From Argentina anserina (taxonomy: Eukaryota; Streptophyta; Magnoliopsida; Rosales; Rosaceae), in contig NC_065877.1 in assembly GCF_933775445.1 (NCBI RefSeq), positions 12,028,001 to 12,092,000 of the forward strand: a stretch of DNA of 64,000 bases, in the 5' to 3' direction. Both the position numbers and the translations under genes were made by a program. Under the pieces are notes generated by a model, which was not told the origin of the DNA, made no database searches, and saw only the letters and a program-made list of their open reading frames with translations. This document shows, in pieces, positions 1 through 12,478 of this stretch; position 1 is the first letter of the stretch; each line of letters starts with the position of its first letter.

Positions 1-3000
1 GAATGGAGTGGATATGATTTCTTGTGAAGCAAGATGTTCCATTGCGGCATATGGATCCTACTTTTACCAGAGATTCATGAGCAAGCAAGGTGCTGGGGTA
101 ACAATATAACCGGAACCAGGTTTGACCCCAAGAATGAAATATGTATAGTTCTCTGTTTAGAAAAGTCAATCTTACGGTGGTCTCTCTCTCTCCTCTTTTC
201 TTTTGATAAGAGTCTCCTAATCAAATGGAAAACATTGACTTGATATAAATCTCTTGTCATGGGTCAAGCACAGCTGGTTGAGTTGAAATTTTGTGGGGCA
301 CTGAAGCGCTGCCCCTGTAACCAACAATCTCCACCTTCCAAGTGAATTATGCAGCAGACGAAAGACAACAACTGCTAGAAAAAAGTTACCTCCAACAGCT
401 TTCATATAATTTGCTCTATTTATTTGTGTTGAATAACATAATGATATTGATGTAGTTCATCCTGTTGTCAACCTAATGATTGATGCCTCCTTAATCTTCA
501 GAATTAGGGTTAAAGCTAGCATGGACAATGTGTATTCTTGTTTTATGTACAGTAATACATTCAACAAGGCAACTCCATGTTAGCAATTGGCAAAACTAAG
601 AGATTAGTAGAAGACATGTAAATTTTTGGTCCCCATCAGATAAGGAATGAGAGATAAGGTGGTCCACCTTTCAACCCTACCTTCACATAAAATTTCTGAA
701 GCTAACCCTACCTTCGCATAAAACTTTCTAAAGCAATAATCCTAAAACACCCCACAACTGAAATTTATGCAAAACTTTTTGTTCTTATGTTAGGGGAAAT
801 TTGTAGAGGAATGGTCCTTTTTTGTGTCTGTTAAGGACATTAAGGCTAATGTTTAGTGCATCGAACAGTTTTGAGTCTCTTTAGTCCTTTTAGCAGTTTG
901 AGTATGTCAATGGCACTCCTCGACTCGATGGGAATCAAATAGAAAGGCATGACCCATGAAGGTGAGTGATGGGATAGTGCAGAATGAAGATGTGAGTGAA
1001 TGCGCTGGAGATTATTGTTTGTTGCTCTGGTTTTGGTAGATGATACTAAATCTTATTCCTAATATTCAAGAGCTGAGCAGATTGTGAGGTTAACTTTTTT
1101 TTGTGGTAGATGCAGTTAAAGGACCACCTGGCAACCACAGGCGATGCAATGGTCATTATGTGGTCTGATAATGGAAGTGGCTTCAGCAAGTATGTTTATA
1201 AGTCATCCAAAGTTAATCGGTCAGTTTCAAACTCTCTTTCTTACCCCGGAACTAGTCATTTTTGGAGTATTTACCACACAATGTAGTGTTATTTTTGAAT
1301 TGTTTCAAAATGTTTAGTCTTATGGGTGCTCTTCATAGATAGTTCATGATAACAAACATGATTCCAGTTGAATCTTTGAGTTTTTATATTACTGTCATTA
1401 CAGCGGTAACGTGTGATTGGATTATTTGGATAGCTATGTAAACTACATAGATTTTATTTTTATCCAATGAATTCCATTAAAGATCTATATTTCATAAATT
1501 CATGTTTTGTTGATATAGGTAAAGGACCACCCTATACAACCAAGATCAATGCCATGGACTATAAACAGCTATCTTTCTTGTTGTGATGCTGGAAATTGAA
1601 TTTCTTCTATTTATTTTGAAGTATCTTGATTTATCCTTCTGTACATGATAATAAAATACCAGAGAATCTCTGGAATTTTGTGTTGGGGCCCTATTATGTA
1701 GTTAGATAATCAACCAAAATCAGGATTCACGATTTACTTATTTCTTTTTTACTCTAGGATCTTTTGACGACCATTTTGCGTGCGATCCACTCTGAAGTTG
1801 AACAATCTGAAATCAGTGAAATGTGAATAAGATGAATTCCTGAACTGAACAATATATTGATATGAATTCCTGGCAATTTTCACCAAGTCCAGTTCATAAT
1901 AAGAACTTGGCCTCTCGAAGGAAGAGATCGGTTGAGCGAGTCAACAAGATTAATGACTAATATATATTTTTTCTAGGCAGTACTAACATAAATCTAGATG
2001 GAGATGATCATAATTTAGTCAACAAATTTTAGAGTAGAGACACCAATCCTAGAGCTACTTTAATTTGGTTTAATTACTTCTTTCTGAAACGTTCTTCTAT
2101 TTTTGAGTAGCCTAGTAGTTTCTTGTTCGTTGTTGCATGTTCTTTTTGAGTTTGTACTCTCTGTTTATGTACTTTAATTTTCAGTAACGAGTTTTGCAAT
2201 GTTCTGCCAAATTCGATTTGTCAATTCAACATCTCTTAAATAAATCCGGTACTTGCTCTTATTGTATACTGATATTGAGTATTTAATGAAAATGCTGATA
2301 AGTATGATCACTATGATGGGTCTAGTGAGTGAACAAGATCTAGAGGGTGTTAACCGTAGGAGTCACTAATAGTTAAATTTGTGATATATAAACAGCTACT
2401 ATGGAAAGAACCGTTTGAAACTGATGGATGTGACCTACTTTCGGAGGCTCAGACACTGGATTCAATACTTGGTTCTGGTTTTACAGAAACTCTTGTTATG
2501 GCAAATGGCGAATCTTCCTCTCCCCCAAGATTGATCTCAGTTTTCGATCATTTACCCTCATAACCTCAGAGAAGATCAGAAACCAAACCAATGCACCAAA
2601 CAGAGAGGAAGTAATAAATGAGTCTCTCTCAGGGGTCTCAATCTTGCTCTTCTGTAATGTTATATAGCTGAGGGGGGAAATGCACGTGATTTAGAGTTTA
2701 CTACATGAGTGCTTCCACATGACATTCATCCCCACAGGTCCCCCATCGATCACCACCTCCAAAATTTCCCACCATTTTTGAAATCTCATGTCTTTCCCTC
2801 CAGCTAGCTCTTTAATCAGTTAAGCCTCTAAGCAATTATTGGCATCATCGAGCTTTGGGTGAAGTACTGCATTGTGTCTCGAAGATTATGAGGGTTTTTA
2901 TGGTGGACTGAAACATGTTAAGAGTATTTCAGCGGGCATGAGTAGCTCCAGGGCCACGCTAATGTGACCAGTAAGTCGGGGCAATAAATATGATTGCAAT

Positions 3001-4383
3001 CACTTACGCAAAGAAGTATGTATATCCGTATTTGATTTATAGATTGATAGAAAAAGTGTATAGAATTTGTAGGACTCGGGATCTGAATTATAATGGGATA
3101 TAGACCAAATCTTTGACCTATCTCTACGTTACAATGTTTTCTTACGAGTGTAATTGCCTTCAATGGTTCTTTTAATCGGGTTTGACCCCAAGATCGAAGT
3201 AATACCTAAATGCATAATTTGTGTGCGTCTGTAACTTTTCTCATTTCTATATTTTTGGCAATATAAATATAAAATTTTAACCGTTCAAAAGTTTAATAGA
3301 TTAATAAAGATTAAATCAAACAGATGAATATTTATAGTAAAAGTTAGTAGTCTCATGATCAACTGTTCTCTTTGTTTGATTATCTATTAAATAATTTTTG
3401 TTTCAATTCATATTTTACAGAAATAATATATATTGATTAACAAAACTTTTGAACGGTCTACTAAAAGTATGAAAATAAAAAAAGGTATGGACGCGACACT
3501 AAGTATTTTCCTCAACCAAAAGCAACAAACTAGTGTATAAATCCACAAGTAACCAAACAACAAGGGCATTCCAACAACAAGATCGCTATGAATCAAAATC
3601 TACGGACCGTACTATCAAGATCTCTTGTTATTATGAAGAAGCTATGAAGTACACACCTGTTATACTCATATTCATCTCTTGTAACAAAACCAGCCAAAAT
3701 TTTCTTTGACAATTTCACGTTACCATCGAAGTTTAATTTTACCATTGGAGTTCAAATTTGAAGTTTAATTTTATCATTGGAGTTCAAATTTGAAGTTTAA
3801 TTTTTTTCAAGAGTCGAGGACGTTGTAATATATGTTTGTTGATTTCTTGGCTGAGTGCTTTCAAATTTGAATCAAGTGGCATCTCATGAACTGCTTGCAA
3901 ATATGGACAAAGACCAATCGGATGAAATTGTTAAACCTCTAAACATCAAAAAACAACATTCAAATTATGTGAGCTTACTTGTTTTTCTAGCTACACAAAC
4001 GTACCATCAGTATTAAAGACTCTTAGATATATTCAAAGCTCTGGTACCAGAAGCCTCAGCTGATCCATGAATACCATTTAAGAAACACCAAAACTATGAA
4101 GTTAACATTAAATTAAAGTTGGTGTTTTTTTTTTACATACCACAACATATGTATAAAGACCCCACTAGCTATTATCTATTTCCCTCCATTCCCCCCAACC
4201 TCCATTCTATTTTTAATCTTCAGATTTTTTTTTCTTGTCATATGCTTTAAATAATCTCCCCTCTACTCCTGACTAAACCATTAATGCCACATTTCACCAC
4301 CTCCAAAAATTCATTTCAAAGTTTTGAAAAACTACTCCACATTTCTCTCTTCTCGATCAGTTCTCACCCAAGAAGAAAAAGAA
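1..4383. other. Upstream intergenic region, no supported gene
   Basis: This AT-rich stretch has no long reading frame that I recognise. An exon-like open segment lies at about 1111-1222 on the plus strand; it is described in the findings. A short tandem duplication of about 37 bp, built on the words GAAGTTTAATTTTA and GGAGTTCAAATTT, lies at about 3727-3803. The last 250 bases before the OVATE gene are pyrimidine-rich, as expected for a plant promoter and 5' UTR. I see nothing else that can be supported. Confidence 0.5.
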
Positions 4384-5271
4384 ATGAAGCTTCTCCCTTC
4401 TCTATTCAAAAACATAGCACCAGAGCCAAAGTCTTCTTCTTCCTCTTGGCCCTGGCCTTCTTGTACCCAAACCAGAACCATTTCCTTCAGAATTCCCGGG
4501 AACGATATGTTCAAGACCATAAACTCGGCCTACTTCGACACCAACACAACGCCCGAGTCGTTCTTCACCAACTCCGCGGGGTGTGCGAGTTTCTCGACGG
4601 AAGTGTCTGAAGAAGACTCCTCAGGCGGAGGAGGGGGAGATCCGATAGAGACTGTGATCAACAAAGGGTTGAGATCAGAGCGGCTCTTCTTCGAGCCCGG
4701 TGAGACCAGCTCTATTTTAGACAAGGACTCTATCAAGGCTCATGAAGAAGAAGACGAAGACGAAGACGATGATGGGGTTGATGATGAGGATGAACCTGCT
4801 GCTGGTGAAAGTAACATTCCGTTCAAGGAGAGTGTGGCTCTGTCAATGGACTCGCCGGACCCTTATGTGGATTTCAGAAAATCCATGGAGGAAATGGTGG
4901 AAGCTCATGGTTTGAAGGACTGGGAACATCTTGAAGAGCTTCTGGGTTGGTACCTGAGGGTCAATGGGAAATCAAATCATGGATACATCGTTGGAGCTTT
5001 TGTTGATCTTTTGATAGGTCTCGCATTTAGTACTACTATTTCTCCTCATCCTTCTAGTTCATGTAGTCATGAGTACTCTCCTTCTACTCCTTTGTCTTTT
5101 TACAACAGCACTACTTCCTGTTCATCTTCTTCTACCTCCACTCCCTATGTGTCCTCTATTGAACCCGAGGAAGGATCGGAAATGAGTACCAGCACCATTC
5201 CTAATTTGTCTTGCCTGTTAGAAGCAGAGGAAGAGATTAACGAAGATGATGACGATGGTGCTTCATCTTAG
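4384..5271 (+). CDS. OVATE family protein, OFP13/15/18-like transcriptional repressor
   Basis: A single-exon frame of 295 codons. OVATE family proteins are plant-specific nuclear repressors that bind TALE homeodomain proteins and affect organ shape and secondary walls. The N-terminus begins MKLLPSLFKN, followed by the serine/tryptophan block SSSSSWPWPSC and the element NDMFKTINSAYFDT. Both are typical of the OFP13/15/18 branch. The middle holds an acidic run (residues about 120-140). The C-terminal OVATE domain lies at about residues 155-220 and reads DPYVDFRKSMEEMV, then HLEELLGWYLRVN and HGYIVGAFVDLL. The tail is Ser/Thr-rich and ends acidic. The frame is also open upstream (from 4324), but the MKLLPSLFK start matches the family N-terminus, so I chose it. 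No introns, as usual for the family. The branch assignment is from memory; the family assignment is secure. Confidence 0.93.
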   Translation: MKLLPSLFKNIAPEPKSSSSSWPWPSCTQTRTISFRIPGNDMFKTINSAYFDTNTTPESFFTNSAGCASFSTEVSEEDSSGGGGGDPIETVINKGLRSERLFFEPGETSSILDKDSIKAHEEEDEDEDDDGVDDEDEPAAGESNIPFKESVALSMDSPDPYVDFRKSMEEMVEAHGLKDWEHLEELLGWYLRVNGKSNHGYIVGAFVDLLIGLAFSTTISPHPSSSCSHEYSPSTPLSFYNSTTSCSSSSTSTPYVSSIEPEEGSEMSTSTIPNLSCLLEAEEEINEDDDDGASS

Positions 5272-8200
5272 CTTATTAACCATTTAATTAGGTGTCTTTG
5301 ATTAATGATGAAAATATATGTATACCAAGTAGGGATAGTGAAATTTAACTTTCTCTTGATGACATGATACTGTGTTTTCACAAAAGCTAAAATATCCGTG
5401 TGGTGAATGGTAGGTTGCAGTTGCATGCCCTTTTTTGAATGCATTATATTTATTAGAGTAAGATATAATTGATCCATCTTACTGTATATTATTTCTTAGA
5501 CGTTTGAGAAGCATCTGCATTGATTACATTTTTCACTGATTTGGACTCTTATTTCTCTAAATGAGAAGTCTTTATATATACACAATCCATTTTTTAACAT
5601 TAACTGATGAAATAGAACACAAGTAAGCGACAGAGAGATAGTTTCACCGACTAGCTTTTTTAAGTCACGAGTCAATACAAAGTAACGAAAACATCTCATT
5701 AACGTACAACGATAAGATATGAATAAATTTGGATAAATTAGTAGCATAATTAAAGAGGGATTAGGTCAGTAAGTAAAATAAAGAGAATGCCAGATGCAGT
5801 TAAACCAACTCAGTTTAGGGTTTGCGAGTATTTCTTCTCAACTTTATGATGTGTTTTTGTCACGAGTAAATGCCAATTGAAGGTATAATTGAATAATTAA
5901 ATTGGTCGCATGAAGAGGAGATTAGGTCAAAAAGGTGAAGAAGATGGCAACTTTCAGTTGCTCAGCTTATGTATGGTTGCTATTTTAGGAAACCCGTCAC
6001 ACACTTGAAGGTAAAACTAAATCTTTGAATGTGTTTGTACAAGATAAATTAAAAGTACATCTCTTAGATTGTGGGAGACAACATCAAAATCCAGTTGCGG
6101 TTAAAATATTTACTATGAATTTAGGACCATGTAAAGGAGCTTGCTTCAACGGCATTCTGGTATTTGCGTGATGCAATACAATTATCTGCATAAATTAGTC
6201 TATAATCTTCTGCAACTCATCTTAGTATTGTACATTTGTACATCACTGCCATTATTTGATATCCACATGGGAATCGATCGAGTACTAAATTTTAGCAAAG
6301 TCTAAGAAATCAGAGCCTTCGATTTTGAAATGGAGTCATTATCGATGATAGGAACAATACAAAGGGCTATAGTTTGGTGTGGTCCTTACACTCATTTCGT
6401 TGCACCTGCAGAATTATGCTCAATTTGTTTCGAGAAATATTGTCTTCCGGTGAAGACGAACATGGTGTATCTATTCATCCATGGCTTCCAGAGTCAAGTA
6501 GCTACGATTTTAGGAAAGAAAACCAGCTTTTCAGTGGCCAAAATGATTTCAGATAGAGATTGTGCATATGTCTTTCGTTCTCTTCACAAAAATGAAAATA
6601 ATAAGAAGAGAGAAAAGATAACAATTAAAATGTTGATGAAATCCTGGCTAGCTCCTTTTGGGTACCTTACTATAGCTAGCTACCTTATCATTATCTCCAA
6701 ATCTCCCATGCCCTAAATAATTTGAATTTCTCCTTGTGGAGGCTCTTGCAAATACTTAAGGTTGTAGGAAAAAACAAGAGATGACATATATTCTTCGGAG
6801 GGGGATAGGCGAATGTCAGGATATGGGTGGTGCATATATAGGAACAGCTCGAGTTAAACCAATATGGTCGATGGGAACATCTCAATGTGAGAATCGGAAA
6901 CCACAGAATGGTTTTGAGCTTACTAGTATTGGTAATTGGAAGGCAATGATTGGATGCCTTGTTTCAGCAATTTCGATCTTGTAGAACTTTTTTTTGGCGA
7001 GAAAAAGTTTTTCCGGTAGCAAGATTTTGATCTTCAATAAGGAAATTTGATACATGACGGTATTTTATAATAAAGAGCATTTCAACTTCCAATCTAACTT
7101 ATCAAAGTATACTTTGACAACATCGGTTGTTTATAATGCCAAACACAGTTTGAAGCTTCAATTACAAATAGTCTTCAAGGAAAATCTTATTTTGTGGGTT
7201 TTCTGGCAAAACCAAATCCACCTATCCACATGTAATTACATATTCAACATTTCAATGTGTACAACTGTTCGAACTAATTTTCAAACTTTTTCTCTTACAC
7301 CACATATATGATTATATGAAAGATTATACAATAAGCTAGAAAAACTGTCCAACTATTTTACTGTTGTACAATATATTTTCACAATATTAGTATATATAGT
7401 TTAGTACTATGATTCTTCTCTTCTGGCATATCTAATTAAACAAATGTGTGCTGGTAGATTACCGATATATGAATAGAATTTGAGTTCAGAATCTCGATCC
7501 CACTTGACAAAGACCCATCGATTAACTAGAAGACAGATTATGACACTACTAATGAGTAATGACTACCAGTTTTTTGATTAAATGTTGATTAGTGTATAAC
7601 CTAGAGGCTAGAATAAGACATAACAAACACATGCCTGTTAATTAGTATCTATTATCTACCTTACATGCACTCACTGATCAGTGATCATTATCTGAATACA
7701 AATGAACAAAAGATAGAAACCCCTGGCCAGATTATAGGGTCTAGCTTGAACTTTCTCACTCAAAATGTTGCTATGGTTTCCTTAATAATATTCAAAAACA
7801 CTGATAATTAGGCAGAATCTCTATTCTGTGGACTGTAGTGGTAGTTATATGTACAAATAAGGGTGTCAACGCTCCATGCTTCGATGTCTTCTGGCTCGAT
7901 CAGCAAGCATAGCACAGATGCATGCCTCTTCAATCTCTGAGGCAAACTCTTGTCAAGTTTTGCGGCGAAGCTTCTAAACCTTGTGCCACTTAATTTCTTA
8001 TTACCTCAATCTCGATGAGCAATGGAGGATTTTAATTAATGTTTTATGTTTGGTTTATAATTTTATTATTTTTTTGTTTTGAAGAAGGTTCAAAAGCATG
8101 TGACTATTGTTTGATCTTAAGTCAGTAACGATCTTTTGGAGGTGTTTGATCAAACAAGGTAAAATTCTTTCATCAGTTCCCAGAGTGTATTCCACACACC

Positions 8201-10639
8201 GTTGGAGGATGCACACCATCAGGAACTAACAGCATGTGGAAGCCACCCGCCGTTTGCTTCACTCTAACCAAAGCATATCACGAGCTATATCTTCATGAAG
8301 ACCTATCGTCCCCTCCTTTGTGTTCTTCCCTCAGTTCCTCACTCATCTGTTATTTTATTATCCCAGAAATTAGTCATGTATTAATTATATGGAGACCAAA
8401 GAACAAAGTTAATTTGGGGTTTTATGGAATCAAACATGGAGAAACCCAATTTAAAATTCAAATATGATGATGAAATTAATCAATCAAATTTCGATTCAGA
8501 TATTGCTGGATTAGCATCAATTAATTCTATAGAATCCCAACAGATCATCATCAATAGTAGAGTCAGACCTCCTTCTTCCGGAATCAAAACGCGAGGCACC
8601 AATAAACACAACGAGACGATGGCTAACAATGTTCCACTCATCCATGAGAAGATTGCCCGCTATAGCGGAAGTCGTCGACAAAGGTGCTGGGCAAACATAA
8701 ATGAGTTTGAATGATCGGATTCTCCCATGGCAGCAAACCACCATTCTCTTAATTCTCTGTTTTGCTTTTTTTCTTCACTCACCTCTAACAGACCCTTAAC
8801 GTACCCAATTTAACAATTATATCCACGTGTTAAAATTTACAGTCAAGATTTGCCGCTATTGGTACTCAGCGGTGTATTGAATCCATTTCCCAGTTCCCCA
8901 TTTAAAAGTTGAATGCAGTAAGCAACTCAACAGGGATGAAGCTGATCATAAGAAATCAAGGGTACCTAAAATTGTAAGCTCATATCATCGATTCGTGTCA
9001 TTGGCTACAATATAATCCCAGTTGCACTCGATCACATTCCTCAGTTCCAGACAAAGAAACAAAAACACTGCAGGTTGTTACTTGTCACATTGGAGAAAAC
9101 CAATAAGCAAACACATGTTTTCCCAGAAAACTAATTGAATGCTTAGTTTGGTAATTAGTGAGATAATGACCCAACAGTAATGAGACCCTCATTTTGAGAA
9201 AATATATAATTTTACACGAAAATTATGACAGGAAAAGAGTATAGAAGTTGGTGTTTGTCTGTCCTATTTCAACCGGGGAGAGTTGAGTTGAGTTAAGTGA
9301 GCTCGATGATCGATCTTTGTGTTTCTGTTTTTTTGCATTAATTGGGTTTGATGGGTGTTGGATTGGACCCATATTTTCCTCATCGATTCGGTTTTCAATT
9401 CATTGCCTGACGGCTTTGGATTGGACCTCGGTAATGTATAATACTTTAGACCATTCGTATTAAACAAAAACATACTAGGGTTTCCAGGTTTTTCCATGCA
9501 AGCGTTTTCGTTTTTCCTTCTTTAAAACCTACAAGCTTACTTAGTATTGGTAAACTTGAATAACTTTGTGCCATACAAACTAGCGTACGTATTTTCCTAT
9601 GTACTCGGTCATTGGTTTGTATTTCTTGGTTTGGTCTACTGTATGAGCATTAAAGTCATTCATACATACATATCACTTCGAGAAATAGACTAGTTGAATG
9701 AAAGCCCGTACGTCAATATACTGTTATATGAAAGTTAGCTAAGAAAGTAAGAAGATATCTCTCTTAGATAGTATAGTAATTTAAACACAAAGATAACAGT
9801 AGTTCAAATGATAACTTATGCTACATTAAACACACGCATACGGAAAAGCTCAAAAGATACATTCATACAAAGTAACCAAACTTACCATAGATAGGTCTAG
9901 TTCTCTAAATATGTTTTCCAAAGTTACAGAAAACTATTTGCTACAGCTCCTGTATCTAAAGTCTAAACAACATTGTCACTCAAGCTTTTGTTCTTTTGAT
10001 TTCAAACTCGAGCTTTTGTTCTTTACTTGTCAACAATCTGCGAAACGCAGGGACTAGTCTATTCCATTTCATTTTCTTTAACCTGATAAATGACTATTCA
10101 CTCATCAAGTCTAATTAATGGGGCACGAGATTGAGGAACAGTGGTGTTATAGTTATACCAACAACCAACTCCAGCCCATATCAATCACATTTCAATCAGA
10201 TCATGACTTCGACCGCCGTTTGCATTTATTTGGGCTCTGTCTTTGAATCTTTGATGTCGAACTTGTCAAGCCATGTGAATCGCAATCTATACCATGCCTT
10301 TGTTGTGAACCATTACTCCTTGCGTCATGACTTTTCTATAAGATCATGCCATCATGAAGAAGGTTGTGATGGCATAATTGACCTGAAAATTATATTGGCA
10401 ATGTATCTGAAGCCTGTGTTTTGTTTCTCTGTTGATGCATGTTGCATGCGATATCTCACATTTTGGAACACGAAAATTTAAGAGAAGCTCTTGAATTTGT
10501 TGTCAAAATGTTCATGATACATAATTACATATCCAAATGCAAGTCATCAGAAAACGGATATGATGGTTCCGATCAGGTTTCCTGATTCAAAGTTACACCA
10601 TTTGGTAGTTCCACCTTGCATGCATGCACGCTTGGTAGC
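5272..10639. other. Long intergenic region, no supported gene
   Basis: More than 5 kb of AT-rich DNA. The open frames here (for example 6330-6716 plus and 8424-8714 plus) show no domain, no plausible splice partners and low-complexity composition. I treat them as chance. A gene-like open stretch without a start codon lies on the minus strand near 7855-8010 and is listed in the findings. I see no transposon ends that I can prove. Confidence 0.5.
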
Positions 10640-10647
10640 CCGTACTG

Positions 10648-11228
10648 CAGGGCCGACCATGGGGAGTGTTGCTGGTGAGGTCGCACAATGTCCCTTCATC
10701 CGGTAAAGGCACCGAGGCTTTACCAAAAATTAAAATTCTAATAAATACTGATTAAAACCACTTTAAATATATTATGCATGTTTGCCCATTAGTAAGAGAG
10801 CTTATTTTTTCTTAGTTAAGTTTGCAAACGTCTTGAGTTCAAGACTCAACACACACTTTAAAAAAAAATCTAAATCAATATATATTATAATTTTCAATTG
10901 ATAATTTGATTTCATAAGTTAACATTTAAGTAGAAACATCAGAACCTTCCACAATTATATTCTTGTTAATTACTTATAGAATTCTCAATGCCTCTCTTAC
11001 ATTAGAAAATATCAACTAAACTCATAAAAAAATGAATCAATTCATATCTAAAAAAAAGACTCTTGATAATTTCTTATTAAAAAACCACAAAATTTAACCA
11101 ATAAAACCACCGCTAATGTAAAGTAAAATTCCAATAAAAAATCAATACCAACTTTTTAAAGTAATTATTTTATGTAAGTCTCATCTCAAATTTCGCACTA
11201 CAGCCTCGAATACATAGAACCGGCCCTG
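10648..11228. mobile_element. hAT-like MITE with 8-bp target duplication
   Basis: The element starts CAGGGCCGACC and ends GGCCCTG. The outer 8 bases, CAGGGCCG, form a perfect terminal inverted repeat. It is flanked by a perfect 8-bp direct repeat CCGTACTG at 10640-10647 and 11229-11236. A CAGGG-type terminus and an 8-bp duplication are the signature of hAT transposons. The 581-bp body is AT-rich and has no transposase frame, so it is non-autonomous. Confidence 0.9.
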
Positions 11229-11608
11229 CCGTACTGTGCAGTCTTTAATGATCGATATGCAATCAATATATGGAAAAAGGCGATGAGTTAATCGATGATC
11301 GATGACGTCCATACCGGAGATTGATTAAAGAGTACGTTAGATGGTGTAATTAGATGGACTGATGTAACATGTACGTAACCATCAGTTCCTGAAGCAAAAA
11401 GAAGATATCAGTTCTGCAGTTCTAATAAATAACAGTGATCTTGGTTATGAAGCTGGTAACCAAGAAAGGACAGATGCACCAGACTCGATCAGTCTCTCAT
11501 TGCACATTTGCATTACAATCTGATCGACTTTCCGTGCTGAACAAATTAAGCTGTATCGGTCATTATTGATCACTAGCTTTAGTTCGTGTATTATGTACTT
11601 GAAGGAGA

Positions 11609-11735
11609 TATTGGCGTGAATCACGGCCCGTGAATCACGGACTAAATCACGGATAGATTGATTGGTAGATTAGTATATATATAGGTTGATACGTGTATGA
11701 ATAATCATCAAGTAATATAACCAAGTTATTCCAGT
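11609..11735 (+). repeat. 5' LTR of the copia element
   Basis: It matches the 3' LTR from the ATCACGGATAGATT block to the end CCAGT, with two substitutions in about 90 bp. It differs at its left end, where three spaced copies of an ATCACGG word are present against one in the 3' LTR. This accounts for the 23-bp length difference. Confidence 0.9.
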
Positions 11736-11748
11736 TGGTATCAGAATC
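11736..11748 (+). other. Primer-binding site (initiator Met-tRNA type)
   Basis: TGGTATCAGAATC follows the 5' LTR with no gap. Plant copia elements usually carry TGGTATCAGAGC, complementary to the 3' end of initiator methionine tRNA. This copy keeps the first ten bases and differs near the end. Confidence 0.85.
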
Positions 11749-12478
11749 ATGCTCTGTTTTTATCTGGGTTTGTTGTTTACAGTTTTTGGTGCTAAGCCGC
11801 CGAGCTTGCTGTCTTGGAGCACACATCGTGGTATCGTCGACAACGTCAGCAACCTTGCGACTCGGCGACGTCACCTCCTTTACTCGGAGCACACACCACT
11901 GCAACGTAATAAGTCGGAATACCCGACTGTTCCCCGGCGACGTGCAGCTCACCCAAGCTCCAGAGTCAACACCGACGAGCGCCGATCTCCTCGTCGTTCC
12001 CGCTGCTGCGACCTTTCCACCGGAGGCACCTCCTCGACAGTGCCTCGACACCGACGAGCCTCCTCGACGAGCGCTGTTCTCTACGACACCGACAAGCCCC
12101 TCGACACTGGCGAGCCCCTCGACGCCTCGACAAAGCTCTGATCTCCTCGTCGTTCCCGCTGCTGCAACCCTTCCACTGGCGGCATCTCTTTCCGTCATCA
12201 TCGCCGCATCACGCTGTCAAAATCACAGCTACCGCGTCCAAAACCAACCCGCCCAGATCCGGCCCATATCCGAGAAGCCTGGCCCAGATCCGAGAAGCTC
12301 GGCCCAGCAAGCTTCGACGCGGCCCGCACCGACCCGGTCAACTCAACCCGACCCGGTCCGGTTAGCTTCAGTCAGTGCATACTCACCGACAGTGCAAGTG
12401 CACCGGCGACAGATTGTTCTCCATTTCTCGCGTTTTTTGCTGTCTAATCCCTGATTTTTTACATTGTTTCCTTTTTCA
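11749..12478 (+). other. GC-rich untranslated leader of the copia element
   Basis: This is the internal leader between the primer-binding site and gag. It is much more GC-rich than its surroundings and contains two near-copies of a word encoding SDLLVVPAAAT in one frame. The long open frames on both strands are a by-product of composition; no gag or pol motif occurs in them. Confidence 0.65.

Noticed and set aside
6330..6716. 128-codon plus frame
   Set aside because: No domain, no promoter-like context, an overlapping second frame of similar quality; likely chance.
11735..12454. 239-codon plus frame and 184-codon minus frame in the copia leader
   Set aside because: They lie between the primer-binding site and gag, overlap on both strands and owe their length to GC-rich repetitive DNA; no motif.
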